The notes under the pieces are model-generated. The model had not been told where the DNA came from. It saw only the letters and a list, made by a program, of their open reading frames with translations, and did no database searches. DNA of 64,000 bases. Source: Desulfofundulus salinus (GTDB lineage: Bacteria; Bacillota; Desulfotomaculia; Desulfotomaculales; Desulfovirgulaceae). The position numbers and the translations under genes were made by a program. Positions 45,062 to 53,526 of this stretch are shown here, piece after piece. The number at the start of each line of letters is the position of its first letter. The stretch's first letter is position 1. The DNA lies in contig NZ_RBWE01000001.1 of assembly GCF_003627965.1 (NCBI RefSeq), positions 2,271,328-2,335,327 of the forward strand, written 5' to 3'.

Positions 45062-46504
45062 TTAACAAATCTTAAATCGAGACGGATCGATGCCCCTCTG
45101 CTTCAACCATTTGGGAAGCAGTTCCCCGTCTACTCGACGTGAAACGAGAGGTGCTTTCTGCAGCAGGTATTCACCCAGGGAACGGCTGACGTTCAAAGCT
45201 CCTGAAGCACCGTCAAAGGCAAGGATCTTATCCGTACCCGCAACCCGCTTGGCAAAACGCACTGCCGTGTCCAAATCCTCCGCCAGCAACGTGTGCCTGG
45301 TGTAGCTGATGTTCTGCGGATCCCGGTTAAGCAGCTCTGCCTGTTCCCTGCCCACTACAATGGTCGGGATATGCTCGGTAAAGAAGGCGCTGGGATACCC
45401 ACCCCAGGCATAGTTATGGATAACTACCTTAATCGCCGGATTTACCGGCGGCACCCCTTCGATCAGCGGCCGCCCGTCTTCACCGTAGAAGGCCTCCGTA
45501 TACCAGGTGTACGGCGGCAGCGGATCGTCCAGGTCGAAAAGGTCACGGTTAGCTCCGGCGAAGTTGGCGAAAATGACCCCCGCCGCAAATACATATGGCA
45601 CCGGGCTGGGGAAGTCCAGAATGGTGATGGCCTCATCAATCTCACCCAGCAGGGTCATCATCTTGCCATAATCCCGGCAACCCAGATAAGTAACCCGGTC
45701 GTTGAGCGCATAGAGGTCGTTGTCCGCGTCCACCCCTACCACCCCGCTGGGCGACATCATCAGAAATACGGCGCAGGCAAATTTTTCCTGAACAAAAGGA
45801 GAATCAAAGATTGCCCTGGCCACAAAGTTGGCCGCCCGTGGACCCAGGTTCTGGTGATAAGTGGAGCGGGTTTCTATCCGCGCATAGGACATACCGAAGG
45901 GTTTTACAGCCCGGTCCACCTGACGGTGGAAATGCACTTCCCGCACGTCACTGTTGTGGGCGTGGATGATCCACCGGGCATCGTATATTTTTTTGATGCC
46001 GTAAAGAGTGCCGATTTCGGTCTCGATGGCAACCCCCTCATCCACCGGAGCCACGCCGGCGGCCTTGCCTTCGTAGTATTCGTCCAGGCCAAATGCCTTA
46101 ATATATTCTTCGCTCTCCCGGAAACGCAGCCCCACACCTACCCGCAGGCGTATATCCGTACATCCCGTGCGTTCCCGCACCACATCCCGGATGGTCCTGA
46201 GCATCTCGGCATATGGTGCTCCACCCAGTAAAGTAAAACCGTGGTGTGAACCCAGCACATTTACCGAGTCGCCGGGTTTGATCATGCTCAGGTCCACTTT
46301 TTCCATCTGCTTCCGGGTGGCTTCCCGGATCACCTCCAGGCCGCCCTCACCCGGGTAAATTACCGGCGCCGCGTCCGGAAAGAGATCCCGTACCAGCACG
46401 GAAACCATTTCCGGCAACTCTGCGGCCCGCTTGCGGACCAGCTCGGGTGCTACCCCGTACTGGGAACGACGCGGCGGCAAGGGCTTAATCGGTGCGCGTA
46501 ACAT
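45062..46504 (-). CDS. Unrecognised conserved-looking protein (480 aa)
   Basis: A soluble 480-residue protein I cannot assign. The N-terminal third (KPGDSVNVLGSHHGF, a Rossmann-like stretch, then IRLRVGVGLRFRESEEYIKAF) loosely recalls the LarA/DUF2088 (nickel-pincer racemase) N-terminal plan, but no decisive motif is present. His-rich stretches (IIHAHNSDVREVHFHRQ, STYHQNLGPRAANFVARAI) could bind metal. The middle has MSPSGVVGVDADNDLYAL. ATG 46504 has a GGGGGAAATAA site and overlaps the ferredoxin/BFD gene by 20 bases. It is likely a key enzyme of the pathway. Confidence 0.6.
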   Translation of the reverse strand: MLRAPIKPLPPRRSQYGVAPELVRKRAAELPEMVSVLVRDLFPDAAPVIYPGEGGLEVIREATRKQMEKVDLSMIKPGDSVNVLGSHHGFTLLGGAPYAEMLRTIRDVVRERTGCTDIRLRVGVGLRFRESEEYIKAFGLDEYYEGKAAGVAPVDEGVAIETEIGTLYGIKKIYDARWIIHAHNSDVREVHFHRQVDRAVKPFGMSYARIETRSTYHQNLGPRAANFVARAIFDSPFVQEKFACAVFLMMSPSGVVGVDADNDLYALNDRVTYLGCRDYGKMMTLLGEIDEAITILDFPSPVPYVFAAGVIFANFAGANRDLFDLDDPLPPYTWYTEAFYGEDGRPLIEGVPPVNPAIKVVIHNYAWGGYPSAFFTEHIPTIVVGREQAELLNRDPQNISYTRHTLLAEDLDTAVRFAKRVAGTDKILAFDGASGALNVSRSLGEYLLQKAPLVSRRVDGELLPKWLKQRGIDPSRFKIC

Positions 46505-47117
46505 TTATTTCCCCCCTTTCACTGGTTTCTACCAGCGAATCCAGCAGTTTACGGTCTTCATCGAAGTAAAACCCGCGTTGGGCATATTTTTTCTTAACCT
46601 CTTCCGGAATATCCCAAACCGTAGGCGTCAAGCCATACCATTGATAACCTCTGGCAGGCCGCTCCGGTACAATTCCCGCTGCATGCAGCAACCGCAATAC
46701 CGGCTGGATACACTCCACCTTACACCCGGTACGTACACCTGTGCGCCGGGAGATCTCTTCCGGAGATTTCGCTCCCTTGAGTACCGCCGCCGCCACTTCC
46801 TCGGCCCTGGTAGCCGTACAGTAGCAGATAATCTGTTTGGGATGCAGATGCGCTCTCCGGCAGAGATCATTGACAGCCGCCATATCTACCCCCGCCAGGC
46901 TCTCCTGTACTACCCGCGACTGTTCAAGGTGGGCCATGGTGATGGCCATTTCCGGACAGCGCTGTTCGCAGTTGGCACAACCCAGACAGTTTTCCGGGTC
47001 TACCACTGCTTTTTTGTTTTCCACCTTAATGGCCAGCACCGGACACACCCGTTCACAGCGCGTGCAGCCCTTACATTTATCCACATCTACTACCGCGTAT
47101 AAGGTTACTGCGCGCAC
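46485..47117 (-). CDS. Ferredoxin with BFD-like [2Fe-2S] domain
   Basis: About 210 residues. Two 4Fe-4S motifs (CKGCTRCERVCPVLA and CLGCANCEQRCPEMA) are followed by a BFD-like domain with ICYCTATRAEEVAAAVLKG and TGVRTGCKVEC, then a 60-residue tail ending YAQRGFYFDEDRKLLDSLVE. GTG 47117 is preferred (GGGGGG six bases upstream); an upstream frame runs through the operator to 47147. It is the first gene of the aldolase operon and probably the electron partner of the unknown 480-residue protein it overlaps. Confidence 0.82.
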   Translation of the reverse strand: MRAVTLYAVVDVDKCKGCTRCERVCPVLAIKVENKKAVVDPENCLGCANCEQRCPEMAITMAHLEQSRVVQESLAGVDMAAVNDLCRRAHLHPKQIICYCTATRAEEVAAAVLKGAKSPEEISRRTGVRTGCKVECIQPVLRLLHAAGIVPERPARGYQWYGLTPTVWDIPEEVKKKYAQRGFYFDEDRKLLDSLVETSERGEINVTRTD

Positions 47118-47133
47118 GGTCCACCCCCCCTTG

Positions 47134-47148
47134 TTTGACATTATCAAA
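47134..47148 (-). promoter_or_regulatory. Putative IclR-type operator, site C
   Basis: TTTGACATTATCAAA: the same TTTG-N7-CAAA core as at 41138 and 41215, here 17 bases before the ferredoxin/BFD start, so a bound repressor would block transcription. On the minus strand all three read TTTG, then nearly constant bases, then TCAAACA (site A: TTTGGCATTATCAAACA). Confidence 0.55.
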
Positions 47149-47235
47149 TACTATGCGTCTGTGTAGAATATAATTCGCCTTCTTAATCTAAATCCCTGCT
47201 AATCATCAAAAAAAATTCCTTTTTAGAGGATAAGT

Positions 47236-48057
47236 CTAAATTTTGCTGTAACCATTCAGCTCAACACCCGCGCCCATCTGCCGGGAAATCTCCCCGGCCA
47301 CCTTCTTAAGGGACCCGGCAATACGGGACATTTTCTCCTCCGTCATTCGTGACGCCGGTCCGGAAACGCTGATTGCTCCCACCGGGCATTGACCATAACC
47401 GATAAGGGGTGCCGCTACGCAGCGCAGCCCCTCTTCAATTTCCTCCCGGTCGTAGGATACCCCTTCTTCCCGGATCCGTGCCAGCTCCGCACTCAATTCT
47501 TCCCAGGTGGTGATAGTGTTGGCGGTAAATCTGGGCAGCCCCCGCTTTTTAACAATGGCCTGCGCCTTTTCTTCGGGAAGATAGGCCAGAATTGCCTTCC
47601 CCACGCCGGTACAATGGGCAGGCAGCCGTCTCCCGATGCGGGAGACCATGCGGATGGATTGCGGGCTGTCAATTTTATCCACGTAAACCACCTGGCCGTC
47701 GTCCATAATCACCAGGTGCACTGTTTCCCCATGTTCATTCACCAGTTGTTGCAAATAAGGAGAGGCAATTTCACGCAGATCACAGTGCTCGAGAAAAGCC
47801 CCACCCAGGGCTAAAACTCGATAACCCAGCCGGTACCGGCCCGTTTTGATCTCCTGGTGCACATAGTTGTGTTTAACCAGAGTTTGCAGTAATCCAAAGG
47901 CAGTACTTTTATGAAGCCCCAGTTCCCGGCTGAGCTCAGAAAGGGAAACCGGTCCACGACACAGATACTCCAGGATCTTGATTGCCCTTTCCACTGATTG
48001 AATGGTATTTATTTCCTGCGCGGTTCCACTTCTGCTCCTGGTTCTTGCCACAGACAA
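47236..48057 (-). CDS. IclR-family transcriptional regulator
   Basis: A 273-residue regulator. The N-terminal winged helix is SVERAIKILEYLCRG, LSELSRELGLHKSTAFGLLQTL, followed by the IclR effector domain with GRRLPAHCTGVGKAILAYLP, YDREEIEEGLRCVAAPLI and GAISVSGPASRM. Members usually sense aromatic or small-acid catabolites and control the adjacent pathway. It is encoded 119 bases upstream of the ferredoxin/BFD operon on the same strand. The TTTG-N7-CAAA sites at 41138, 41215 and 47134 are candidate targets. Confidence 0.93.
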   Translation of the reverse strand: MSVARTRSRSGTAQEINTIQSVERAIKILEYLCRGPVSLSELSRELGLHKSTAFGLLQTLVKHNYVHQEIKTGRYRLGYRVLALGGAFLEHCDLREIASPYLQQLVNEHGETVHLVIMDDGQVVYVDKIDSPQSIRMVSRIGRRLPAHCTGVGKAILAYLPEEKAQAIVKKRGLPRFTANTITTWEELSAELARIREEGVSYDREEIEEGLRCVAAPLIGYGQCPVGAISVSGPASRMTEEKMSRIAGSLKKVAGEISRQMGAGVELNGYSKI

Positions 48058-48182
48058 CTGCCTCCTTTGCTACTTCTTCTGAACTTTTTCTTATTTTATA
48101 ATATCGCATCCTGTTCATGTATTAACCTGCAAAACTCGCTGGCCGGTTCCCTGAACTCAAGGTGCCGGCCCTTGAAAAATCT

Positions 48183-49955
48183 TTAGCCACACTCTATTTG
48201 ATACCGTTTCAACTTCTTGTACAGGCCGGCCCGGGATATACCCAGCAGTTGGGCCGCCTGCCGCTTGTTGCCTTTGGTGGCCGCCAGGGCCTCTAAAATG
48301 GCTTCTCTTTCCGCCTCTTCCACCAGCCTGGGCAGGCCACTGTGATTTGCCCGCTGCCCTCGGGCCAGGCCGGCCTTTTGCAGGTAGAGGGGCAGGTGTT
48401 TTTTCTGGATAACGGTGCCGTCCAGCACGTTATAGGCCCGTTCCAAAACATTTTCCAGTTCCCGCACATTGCCCGGCCAGTGGTGGTTCATCAGTATTTC
48501 CATGACCTCCGGGGAAACCCCGGTTACCCGCTGGCCGAACTGGCGGTTGAAATGTTTAATGAAGTGCTCCACCAGGAGTTCCAGGTCATCCATGCGTTCC
48601 CGCAAAGGGGGAATATTTAAGGTGACCACGTTGATGCGGTAATACAAATCTTCCCGGAAGCGGCCTTTGCCGATCAGTTCTTCCAGGTTCTGGTTGGTAG
48701 CCGCGATAACCCGGACATCGACGCGGCGGGGCCTGGTGTCCCCCAACCGTTCAATTTCCTTTTCCTGCAGAACCCGCAGGAGTTTCGCCTGCATGGACAT
48801 GGGCATATCGCCAATTTCATCCAAAAAAATGGTTCCCCCGTGGGCCAGCTCAAATTTGCCCGGCTGGCCGCCCTTGCGGGCTCCGGTGAAGGCCCCCTCC
48901 ACGTAGCCGAATAACTCCGATTCCAGGAGATTCTCGGGCACCGCCGCACAGTTGACCTTGATAAAGGGGCCCTTGCTGCGCAGGCCTTCAGTATGCAGGG
49001 CGTGGGCAAAAAGTTCCTTGCCGGTGCCGCTCTCCCCCAGGATGAGGACGGTGGAACTGGTCATGGCCACCCGGCGGGCCGTTTCTTTGACGGCTTCAAA
49101 TTGTTTATTGCGGCCGACAATCTGGTCAAAGCTGAACTTGCTGCGGTGAACCCGCTCCAGCTCGCCTCTATAGTAATCCAGCTCGCTTTTGAGATGGCGG
49201 ATCTTTTTGATCAGGGCGTATAACTCTTCCACATCCCGAAAGGCCACCACTCCCAGGGCCCCGACAATTTCCCCGTCCCGGACCAGGGGCACCCGGTTGG
49301 CGATAACTTCATGGCCGTTGAGGTTGCCCAAATATCCATATTCCGCTTCCCCCGTCTCCATGGCCCGGGGGAAGATGGGCTTGCTCTCCCCGTACACTTC
49401 ATAAACGTTTTTGCCGATAATTTCTTCGGGGGTTTTGTTAAAGAAGCTGGCAAAATTATGGTTGGCCATGGTAATCACGTAATTCCGGTCTATGGCCACG
49501 ATCCCGTCACTGGACAGATCCAGAATTAGCTCCAGTAAATTTTTCAGCTCCCGGATGCGCGCGTTATCGCTGGAAAGCTCGTCGATGATATTCTGGATTT
49601 CATTGATATTTTGAAATTCCGATATGGCACCCACTATCTCCCCGTTACGCCAGATGGGAGTGCGGTTGACCAGGTAAACCCCGTCTTTCAGCTGCAGGCG
49701 GCGTCCCAGCTGCGGCCGCCCGTCCTTCAACACCTCCAACAGTGGCGTACCCGGGAAAAACTCATTAATATGGCGGCCAATTAATTCTTCCCTTGGCAAC
49801 TCAAGGTAGCGGGCGAACTGGGGGCTGCAGTAAATGATCTCCCCCAACTTGTTTACGGCAACGACATTACTGGCCAGTGAATCTAAAATGTCATCCAGAG
49901 CCAGTGTTAATGTCTCCGCCGGTCTGACCTTCTTGCCCAAGCCCGTCCACCTCAC
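48183..49955 (-). CDS. Sigma-54-dependent PAS/AAA+ activator
   Basis: A 590-residue enhancer-binding protein. Two PAS domains (about 20-120 and 145-245) precede an AAA+ domain with Walker A GESGTGKE (307-314), the sigma-54 contact loop GAFTGA (354-359), Walker [13 protein letters not shown] and the [18 protein letters not shown] segment. A Fis-type helix-turn-helix ends the protein ([22 protein letters not shown]). The likely target is the sigma-54 promoter before the CoA-transferase at 51991. The PAS domains may sense redox state or a small ligand. Confidence 0.95.
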   Translation of the reverse strand: MRWTGLGKKVRPAETLTLALDDILDSLASNVVAVNKLGEIIYCSPQFARYLELPREELIGRHINEFFPGTPLLEVLKDGRPQLGRRLQLKDGVYLVNRTPIWRNGEIVGAISEFQNINEIQNIIDELSSDNARIRELKNLLELILDLSSDGIVAIDRNYVITMANHNFASFFNKTPEEIIGKNVYEVYGESKPIFPRAMETGEAEYGYLGNLNGHEVIANRVPLVRDGEIVGALGVVAFRDVEELYALIKKIRHLKSELDYYRGELERVHRSKFSFDQIVGRNKQFEAVKETARRVAMTSSTVLILGESGTGKELFAHALHTEGLRSKGPFIKVNCAAVPENLLESELFGYVEGAFTGARKGGQPGKFELAHGGTIFLDEIGDMPMSMQAKLLRVLQEKEIERLGDTRPRRVDVRVIAATNQNLEELIGKGRFREDLYYRINVVTLNIPPLRERMDDLELLVEHFIKHFNRQFGQRVTGVSPEVMEILMNHHWPGNVRELENVLERAYNVLDGTVIQKKHLPLYLQKAGLARGQRANHSGLPRLVEEAEREAILEALAATKGNKRQAAQLLGISRAGLYKKLKRYQIECG

Positions 49956-50198
49956 CGCCAGGCATTCTATTTATGTTTACACCTGATCTACTTTTTTCTA
50001 TACATCGTCCTTAAATCCTCCCTTTCTTTCCCAAGCAATAATCAGCACTTTTTGGAGGTGTACCAAACTAAAAAACATATCCAAAACAAAACAATTAAGG
50101 CAACGATAAAAAGAAAGTTTTGAATATTAAAGGAAATGACAACATTGCGCCTAAATATATTAAAAATAGAGTACTTGCAGGCGAAAGGGGGTTGGTTG
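49956..50198. other. AT-rich divergent intergenic region
   Basis: Between the sigma-54 activator (minus) and the DUF3006 gene (plus). It is markedly more AT-rich than its surroundings. A hydrophobic minus-strand frame at 50042-50136 (FLFIVALIVLFWICFLVWYTS) has no start codon with a site. Promoters for both neighbours must lie here, but no clear consensus was found. Confidence 0.4.
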
Positions 50199-50441
50199 AT
50201 GAAGGCCGTTGTGGACCGGATGGGGGGAGAATTTGCCGTAATCCTGCTGGGCCGGGAAGAATACAAAATAATCCTGCCCCGCACCTACCTGCCCGAAGAA
50301 ACCATGGAAAGTGACGTGCTGGATATTGCCATTAAAATTAACCGCGATTCCCCTTTAAAACGCCACAAGAAACCGGGGCAGGCAAAAGAAAAAAACAGGC
50401 CTGGGGTCCAGTGGTTTTCCCGGGCCAGTCGCGATCAATAA
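50199..50441 (+). CDS. DUF3006 family protein
   Basis: An 80-residue protein with the DUF3006 pattern: MKAVVDRMGGEFAVILLG, EYKIILPRTYLPEE and ESDVLDIAIKIN, then a basic tail (KRHKKPGQAKEKNRP). Function of the family is unknown. The ATG at 50199 has an AAAGGGGG site; an earlier in-frame start at 50136 lacks one. Its stop overlaps the CoA-transferase stop by 7 bases in a convergent arrangement. Confidence 0.82.
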   Translation: MKAVVDRMGGEFAVILLGREEYKIILPRTYLPEETMESDVLDIAIKINRDSPLKRHKKPGQAKEKNRPGVQWFSRASRDQ

Positions 50442-51799
50442 CTAACAACTTTGGCACCGGCCAGTTTATTGGTACGGGTCCAGATTTTTAACCTTTCGGC
50501 TTCCTTGACCAGTTCATCCCGGAACATGGGATGGGCAATGGAAATCAACGCCTCTGCCCGCTCCCAGGTGGCCTTGCCCTTCAGGTTGACCATCCCGTAT
50601 TCTGTTACCACGTACATGGCCGTGGCTCGGGATGTGGTTACAATCGACCCGGGAGTCAGTGTGGGCACAATGCGGGAGCGCAGTTGGCCGTTCTTATCCC
50701 GGTAGGTGGAACTGATGCAAATGAATGCCTTGCCCCCGCGGGAGAGGAAAGCCCCTTCGACAAAATCCACCTGCCCGCCGGTACCGCTGATGTGCCTGAT
50801 GCCGGCAGATTCGGAACAAACCTGGCCGTAAAGGTCGATCTCCACCGCATTGTTGATGGATACGACTTTATCATTTTGGGCAATGACCTGAGGTGAGTTG
50901 GTATAATCAACGGGATAACTGGCCACGGCCGGGTTATTGTGCAGGAACTCGTATAGCTTCTTGCTGCCCATGGCAAAGGTAAACACCATTTTATACTTGT
51001 CGATGTTCTTGCGCCTTCCCGTAACCTTGCCGGTCAGATACATGTCCATCATGGCATCCACCATCATCTCCGTGTGAATGCCCAGATCCTTTAAATCAGA
51101 CCCGGCAATCAACTTCCCCACCGCATTGGGCATCCCACCGATACCCAGCTGGATGCAGGAACCGTCCTCAATGTTTTCTACAATCTGCATGGCAATTTTT
51201 TCGTCAACTTCTGTTATCTTCGGCTGGGCTAACTCCGGAACGGGCCAGTTGCTGCTCTCCACGATATAATCGACCCTGGAGATATGAATGCACTCCTGGT
51301 TCCCGCCCGGGCAGCGGGGCATGTTCTTGTTGACTTCTACAATGACCACCTTGGCCCGCTCAATGGCCGCCATGGTGGACGAGTTATTTAAACCAAAGTT
51401 AAAGAAGCCGTGTTCGTCCATGGGCGTTACCGCCAGCATACACACATCCACATGCGCGTACTTCCGGTAGTAGGTGGGCATCTCCCGGAAGAGCATGGGG
51501 ATATAATAACACAATTCCTGGTCGTGCAGCTTCCGGTCTATAGCGCTGAAGTGCCAGTTGTTGTAGATAAAATGTTCCCGGTAGGGGTCCACCTGCACTA
51601 CTTTGGGAACCCCCGCCGCCCGGGTTACCGCCCGGATCTTAACATCGTACAGTTCCTTTTTACGCCTGGCCAGTGCGGCGTCCAGATCCACCACCTGCCC
51701 GGCAAATTGCCCGTATTCCACCCAGTCGCCGGATTTAATCACCTTAACCGCTTCATCGGCACTGACCAGTTTTCTTTTGTACTCCTCCCAGTAGCTCAC
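50435..51799 (-). CDS. Acetyl-CoA hydrolase/CoA-transferase family protein
   Basis: A 454-residue class I CoA-transferase of the Cat1/4-hydroxybutyrate or butyryl-CoA:acetate type. It contains GIGGMPNAV, HTEMMVDAMMDMY, the catalytic glutamate region CSESAGIRHISGTGGQVDF and the C-terminal RATAMYVVTEYGMVNLKGK and ERAEALISIAHP. It moves CoA between acetate and another short-chain acid. A sigma-54 promoter lies about 190 bases upstream and a sigma-54 activator is the neighbouring gene. It could activate the acid made by the AOR/UbiD genes; that link is inference. Confidence 0.92.
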   Translation of the reverse strand: MSYWEEYKRKLVSADEAVKVIKSGDWVEYGQFAGQVVDLDAALARRKKELYDVKIRAVTRAAGVPKVVQVDPYREHFIYNNWHFSAIDRKLHDQELCYYIPMLFREMPTYYRKYAHVDVCMLAVTPMDEHGFFNFGLNNSSTMAAIERAKVVIVEVNKNMPRCPGGNQECIHISRVDYIVESSNWPVPELAQPKITEVDEKIAMQIVENIEDGSCIQLGIGGMPNAVGKLIAGSDLKDLGIHTEMMVDAMMDMYLTGKVTGRRKNIDKYKMVFTFAMGSKKLYEFLHNNPAVASYPVDYTNSPQVIAQNDKVVSINNAVEIDLYGQVCSESAGIRHISGTGGQVDFVEGAFLSRGGKAFICISSTYRDKNGQLRSRIVPTLTPGSIVTTSRATAMYVVTEYGMVNLKGKATWERAEALISIAHPMFRDELVKEAERLKIWTRTNKLAGAKVVSY

Positions 51800-51990
51800 C
51801 TTTTATACCTCCCTGCCCTTTATCCCCTTCCACTCTCTCCCCTAACCAAGGAAAAGTCCTTGATGACGATCTCACGCACTAAAAACTTCTCCTTTCCCCC
51901 GAAGCAGTTTTTGCCAGGTCCCTTGAAAAAGTCCTTCACCAGCAGGAAACGCCGCACATAAACCGGGAAGAAGATTTTGGTTGTTGTTAG

Positions 51991-52006
51991 AGCAAAAGGC
52001 ATACCA
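51991..52006 (-). promoter_or_regulatory. Probable sigma-54 promoter of the CoA-transferase gene
   Basis: Minus-strand TGGTATGCCTTTTGCT fits TGGCACG-N4-TTGCW, with the invariant GG and GC exactly ten bases apart. The next gene encoded on that strand is the CoA-transferase, and the activator gene is adjacent. The remainder of 51800-52265 has no gene; a TGTCATTTGACA inverted repeat at about 52111 may be an operator for the plus-strand ADH. Confidence 0.65.
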
Positions 52007-52265
52007 GTGGATATACCTGAATTGTCGCTCGTTTAAAACTTTATTTTATTTGATTTTTCCATGGATTTTGACTAACGGCTGCCAGCGGCCAGATTGTATA
52101 CAGTGTAGACAGTTGTCATTTGACATGCCACTTTCTTCGACTTTATGCAGCCTGCCGCCGGGGCGGGAAGCGGACTCCGCCAACATTTTGCCCGGCCAAG
52201 AAGGATCGAACCCGCAAGAAGCATAATCAATATTGATGCTAACAAAATAAGTTAAGGTGATAGAC

Positions 52266-53408
52266 ATGGACTTCACTTTCCTGACCCCGCCGTTAGTCCG
52301 TTTCGGCCGGGGCTGCATAACCGAACTGGGCAAAGAAACCAAAAGGCTAGGAAACCGGGCCCTGCTGGTTACCGGCAGGAGCTTTTTAAAGCAAAGCGGC
52401 ATACTGGACAGGCTGCTGGGCATTTTAGAGGAGGCGGGGGTAAGCACCGTCATCTATGACGGTGTATCTCCCGAGCCACTGGTAGACATGGCCGAAGAAG
52501 CCCGGGAATTGTTGTACCGGGAAGGGTGCAATGTGGTTATCGGCGCCGGAGGAGGCAGTGCCCTGGACACGGCCAAGTCGGTGGCCGCTCTGGCGGGGGC
52601 TCCGGGGCGGGTTGCCGAGTACCTGAACGGCAAAAGAATAGACGGCGCCGCCTTACCGTGGGTGGCGGTACCCACCACAGCCGGCACCGGTTCCGAAGCC
52701 ACCCCGACGGCTGTGTTCACCGACCCGGCGCGTGACGTCAAAACCAGCATGAGAGGCCGGCAGTTCATGGCCGCGGCCGTTTTAGTGGACCCGGAACTAA
52801 CCTTAACCGCGCCTCCCCACATCACGGCGCACAGCGGTATGGACGCCCTGACCCAGGCCATCGAAAGCCTGACCTCCCGTTTCGCCACACCCCTTACCAA
52901 ATCCTTAAGCCTTCAGGCGGCAGAGCTGATCATATCCTGCCTGCCCCGGGCGGTGGAAAACGGGCAGGACATAGAAGCCAGAGAAAACCTGGCCCTGGGC
53001 AGTCTGATGGCCGGGATCGCCCTGGCCAACGCCCGCCTGGGGGTGGTGCACGGGTTGGCGCACCCCGTGGGACACCGTTGCCAAAGAGCCCACGGCCTGG
53101 TATGTGCCGTCTTGCTGCCCCCGGTTATGGAATTTAACTTGCCGGTGGCGGCGGGGGATTACGCCCTCCTGGCCCGGCGCCTGGACCTGCCCGGCGACAA
53201 TGATACGGAAAAGGCCCGGGCCCTGGTAACACTGGTGCGCAACCTGAACCAGCGCCTGGGAATACCTTCCCGACTCAAGGCCCTCGGGCTAAAAGCAGAC
53301 GACATACCGGTCATGGCCGAACAGGCGCTGCCTTCCGGCTCAACCAAGGCCAATCCACGCCCTGTTTCCCGGGAAGACCTGGAGGGTATATTGGACAACG
53401 CCCTGTAA
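52266..53408 (+). CDS. Iron-containing alcohol dehydrogenase
   Basis: A 380-residue group III dehydrogenase. It has GAGGGSALDTAKSVA, AVPTTAGTGSEATPTAV, AHSGMDALTQAIESL and GVVHGLAHPVGHRCQRAHG. One ligand region (HPVGHRCQRAHG) keeps the two His. The ATG at 52266 follows AAGGTGA; a GTG nine bases earlier is possible. It stands alone between the CoA-transferase and a terminator, divergent from the sigma-54 promoter. It is the third paralogue in the window. Confidence 0.92.
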   Translation: MDFTFLTPPLVRFGRGCITELGKETKRLGNRALLVTGRSFLKQSGILDRLLGILEEAGVSTVIYDGVSPEPLVDMAEEARELLYREGCNVVIGAGGGSALDTAKSVAALAGAPGRVAEYLNGKRIDGAALPWVAVPTTAGTGSEATPTAVFTDPARDVKTSMRGRQFMAAAVLVDPELTLTAPPHITAHSGMDALTQAIESLTSRFATPLTKSLSLQAAELIISCLPRAVENGQDIEARENLALGSLMAGIALANARLGVVHGLAHPVGHRCQRAHGLVCAVLLPPVMEFNLPVAAGDYALLARRLDLPGDNDTEKARALVTLVRNLNQRLGIPSRLKALGLKADDIPVMAEQALPSGSTKANPRPVSREDLEGILDNAL

Positions 53409-53462
53409 GCCAATCCACTGCCCAGAATGCACGAAATCTTGCCGTTAACGGTAACACAAATT

Positions 53463-53523
53463 GGCCCCCGGCAAATCGGGGGCCATCTACCGTTTAAGAA
53501 AAGCCGGGGGACTTTCCCCCGGG
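53463..53523. terminator. Two hairpins between the Fe-ADH and gatD genes
   Basis: GGCCCCCG/CGGGGGCC at 53463-53484, then CCGGGGGACTTTCCCCCGG followed by TTTATTTT on the plus strand and by CTTTTCTT on the minus strand. The second fits a bidirectional terminator for the convergent genes. Confidence 0.8.
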
Positions 53524-53526
53524 CCT

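Noticed and set aside
50042-50136. Hydrophobic minus-strand frame FLFIVALIVLFWICFLVWYTS
   Set aside because: AT-rich stretch, no start codon with ribosome site; probably chance.
51820-52002. 60-codon minus-strand frame downstream of the sigma-54 promoter
   Set aside because: No ribosome site and no recognisable protein; treated as leader of the CoA-transferase mRNA.
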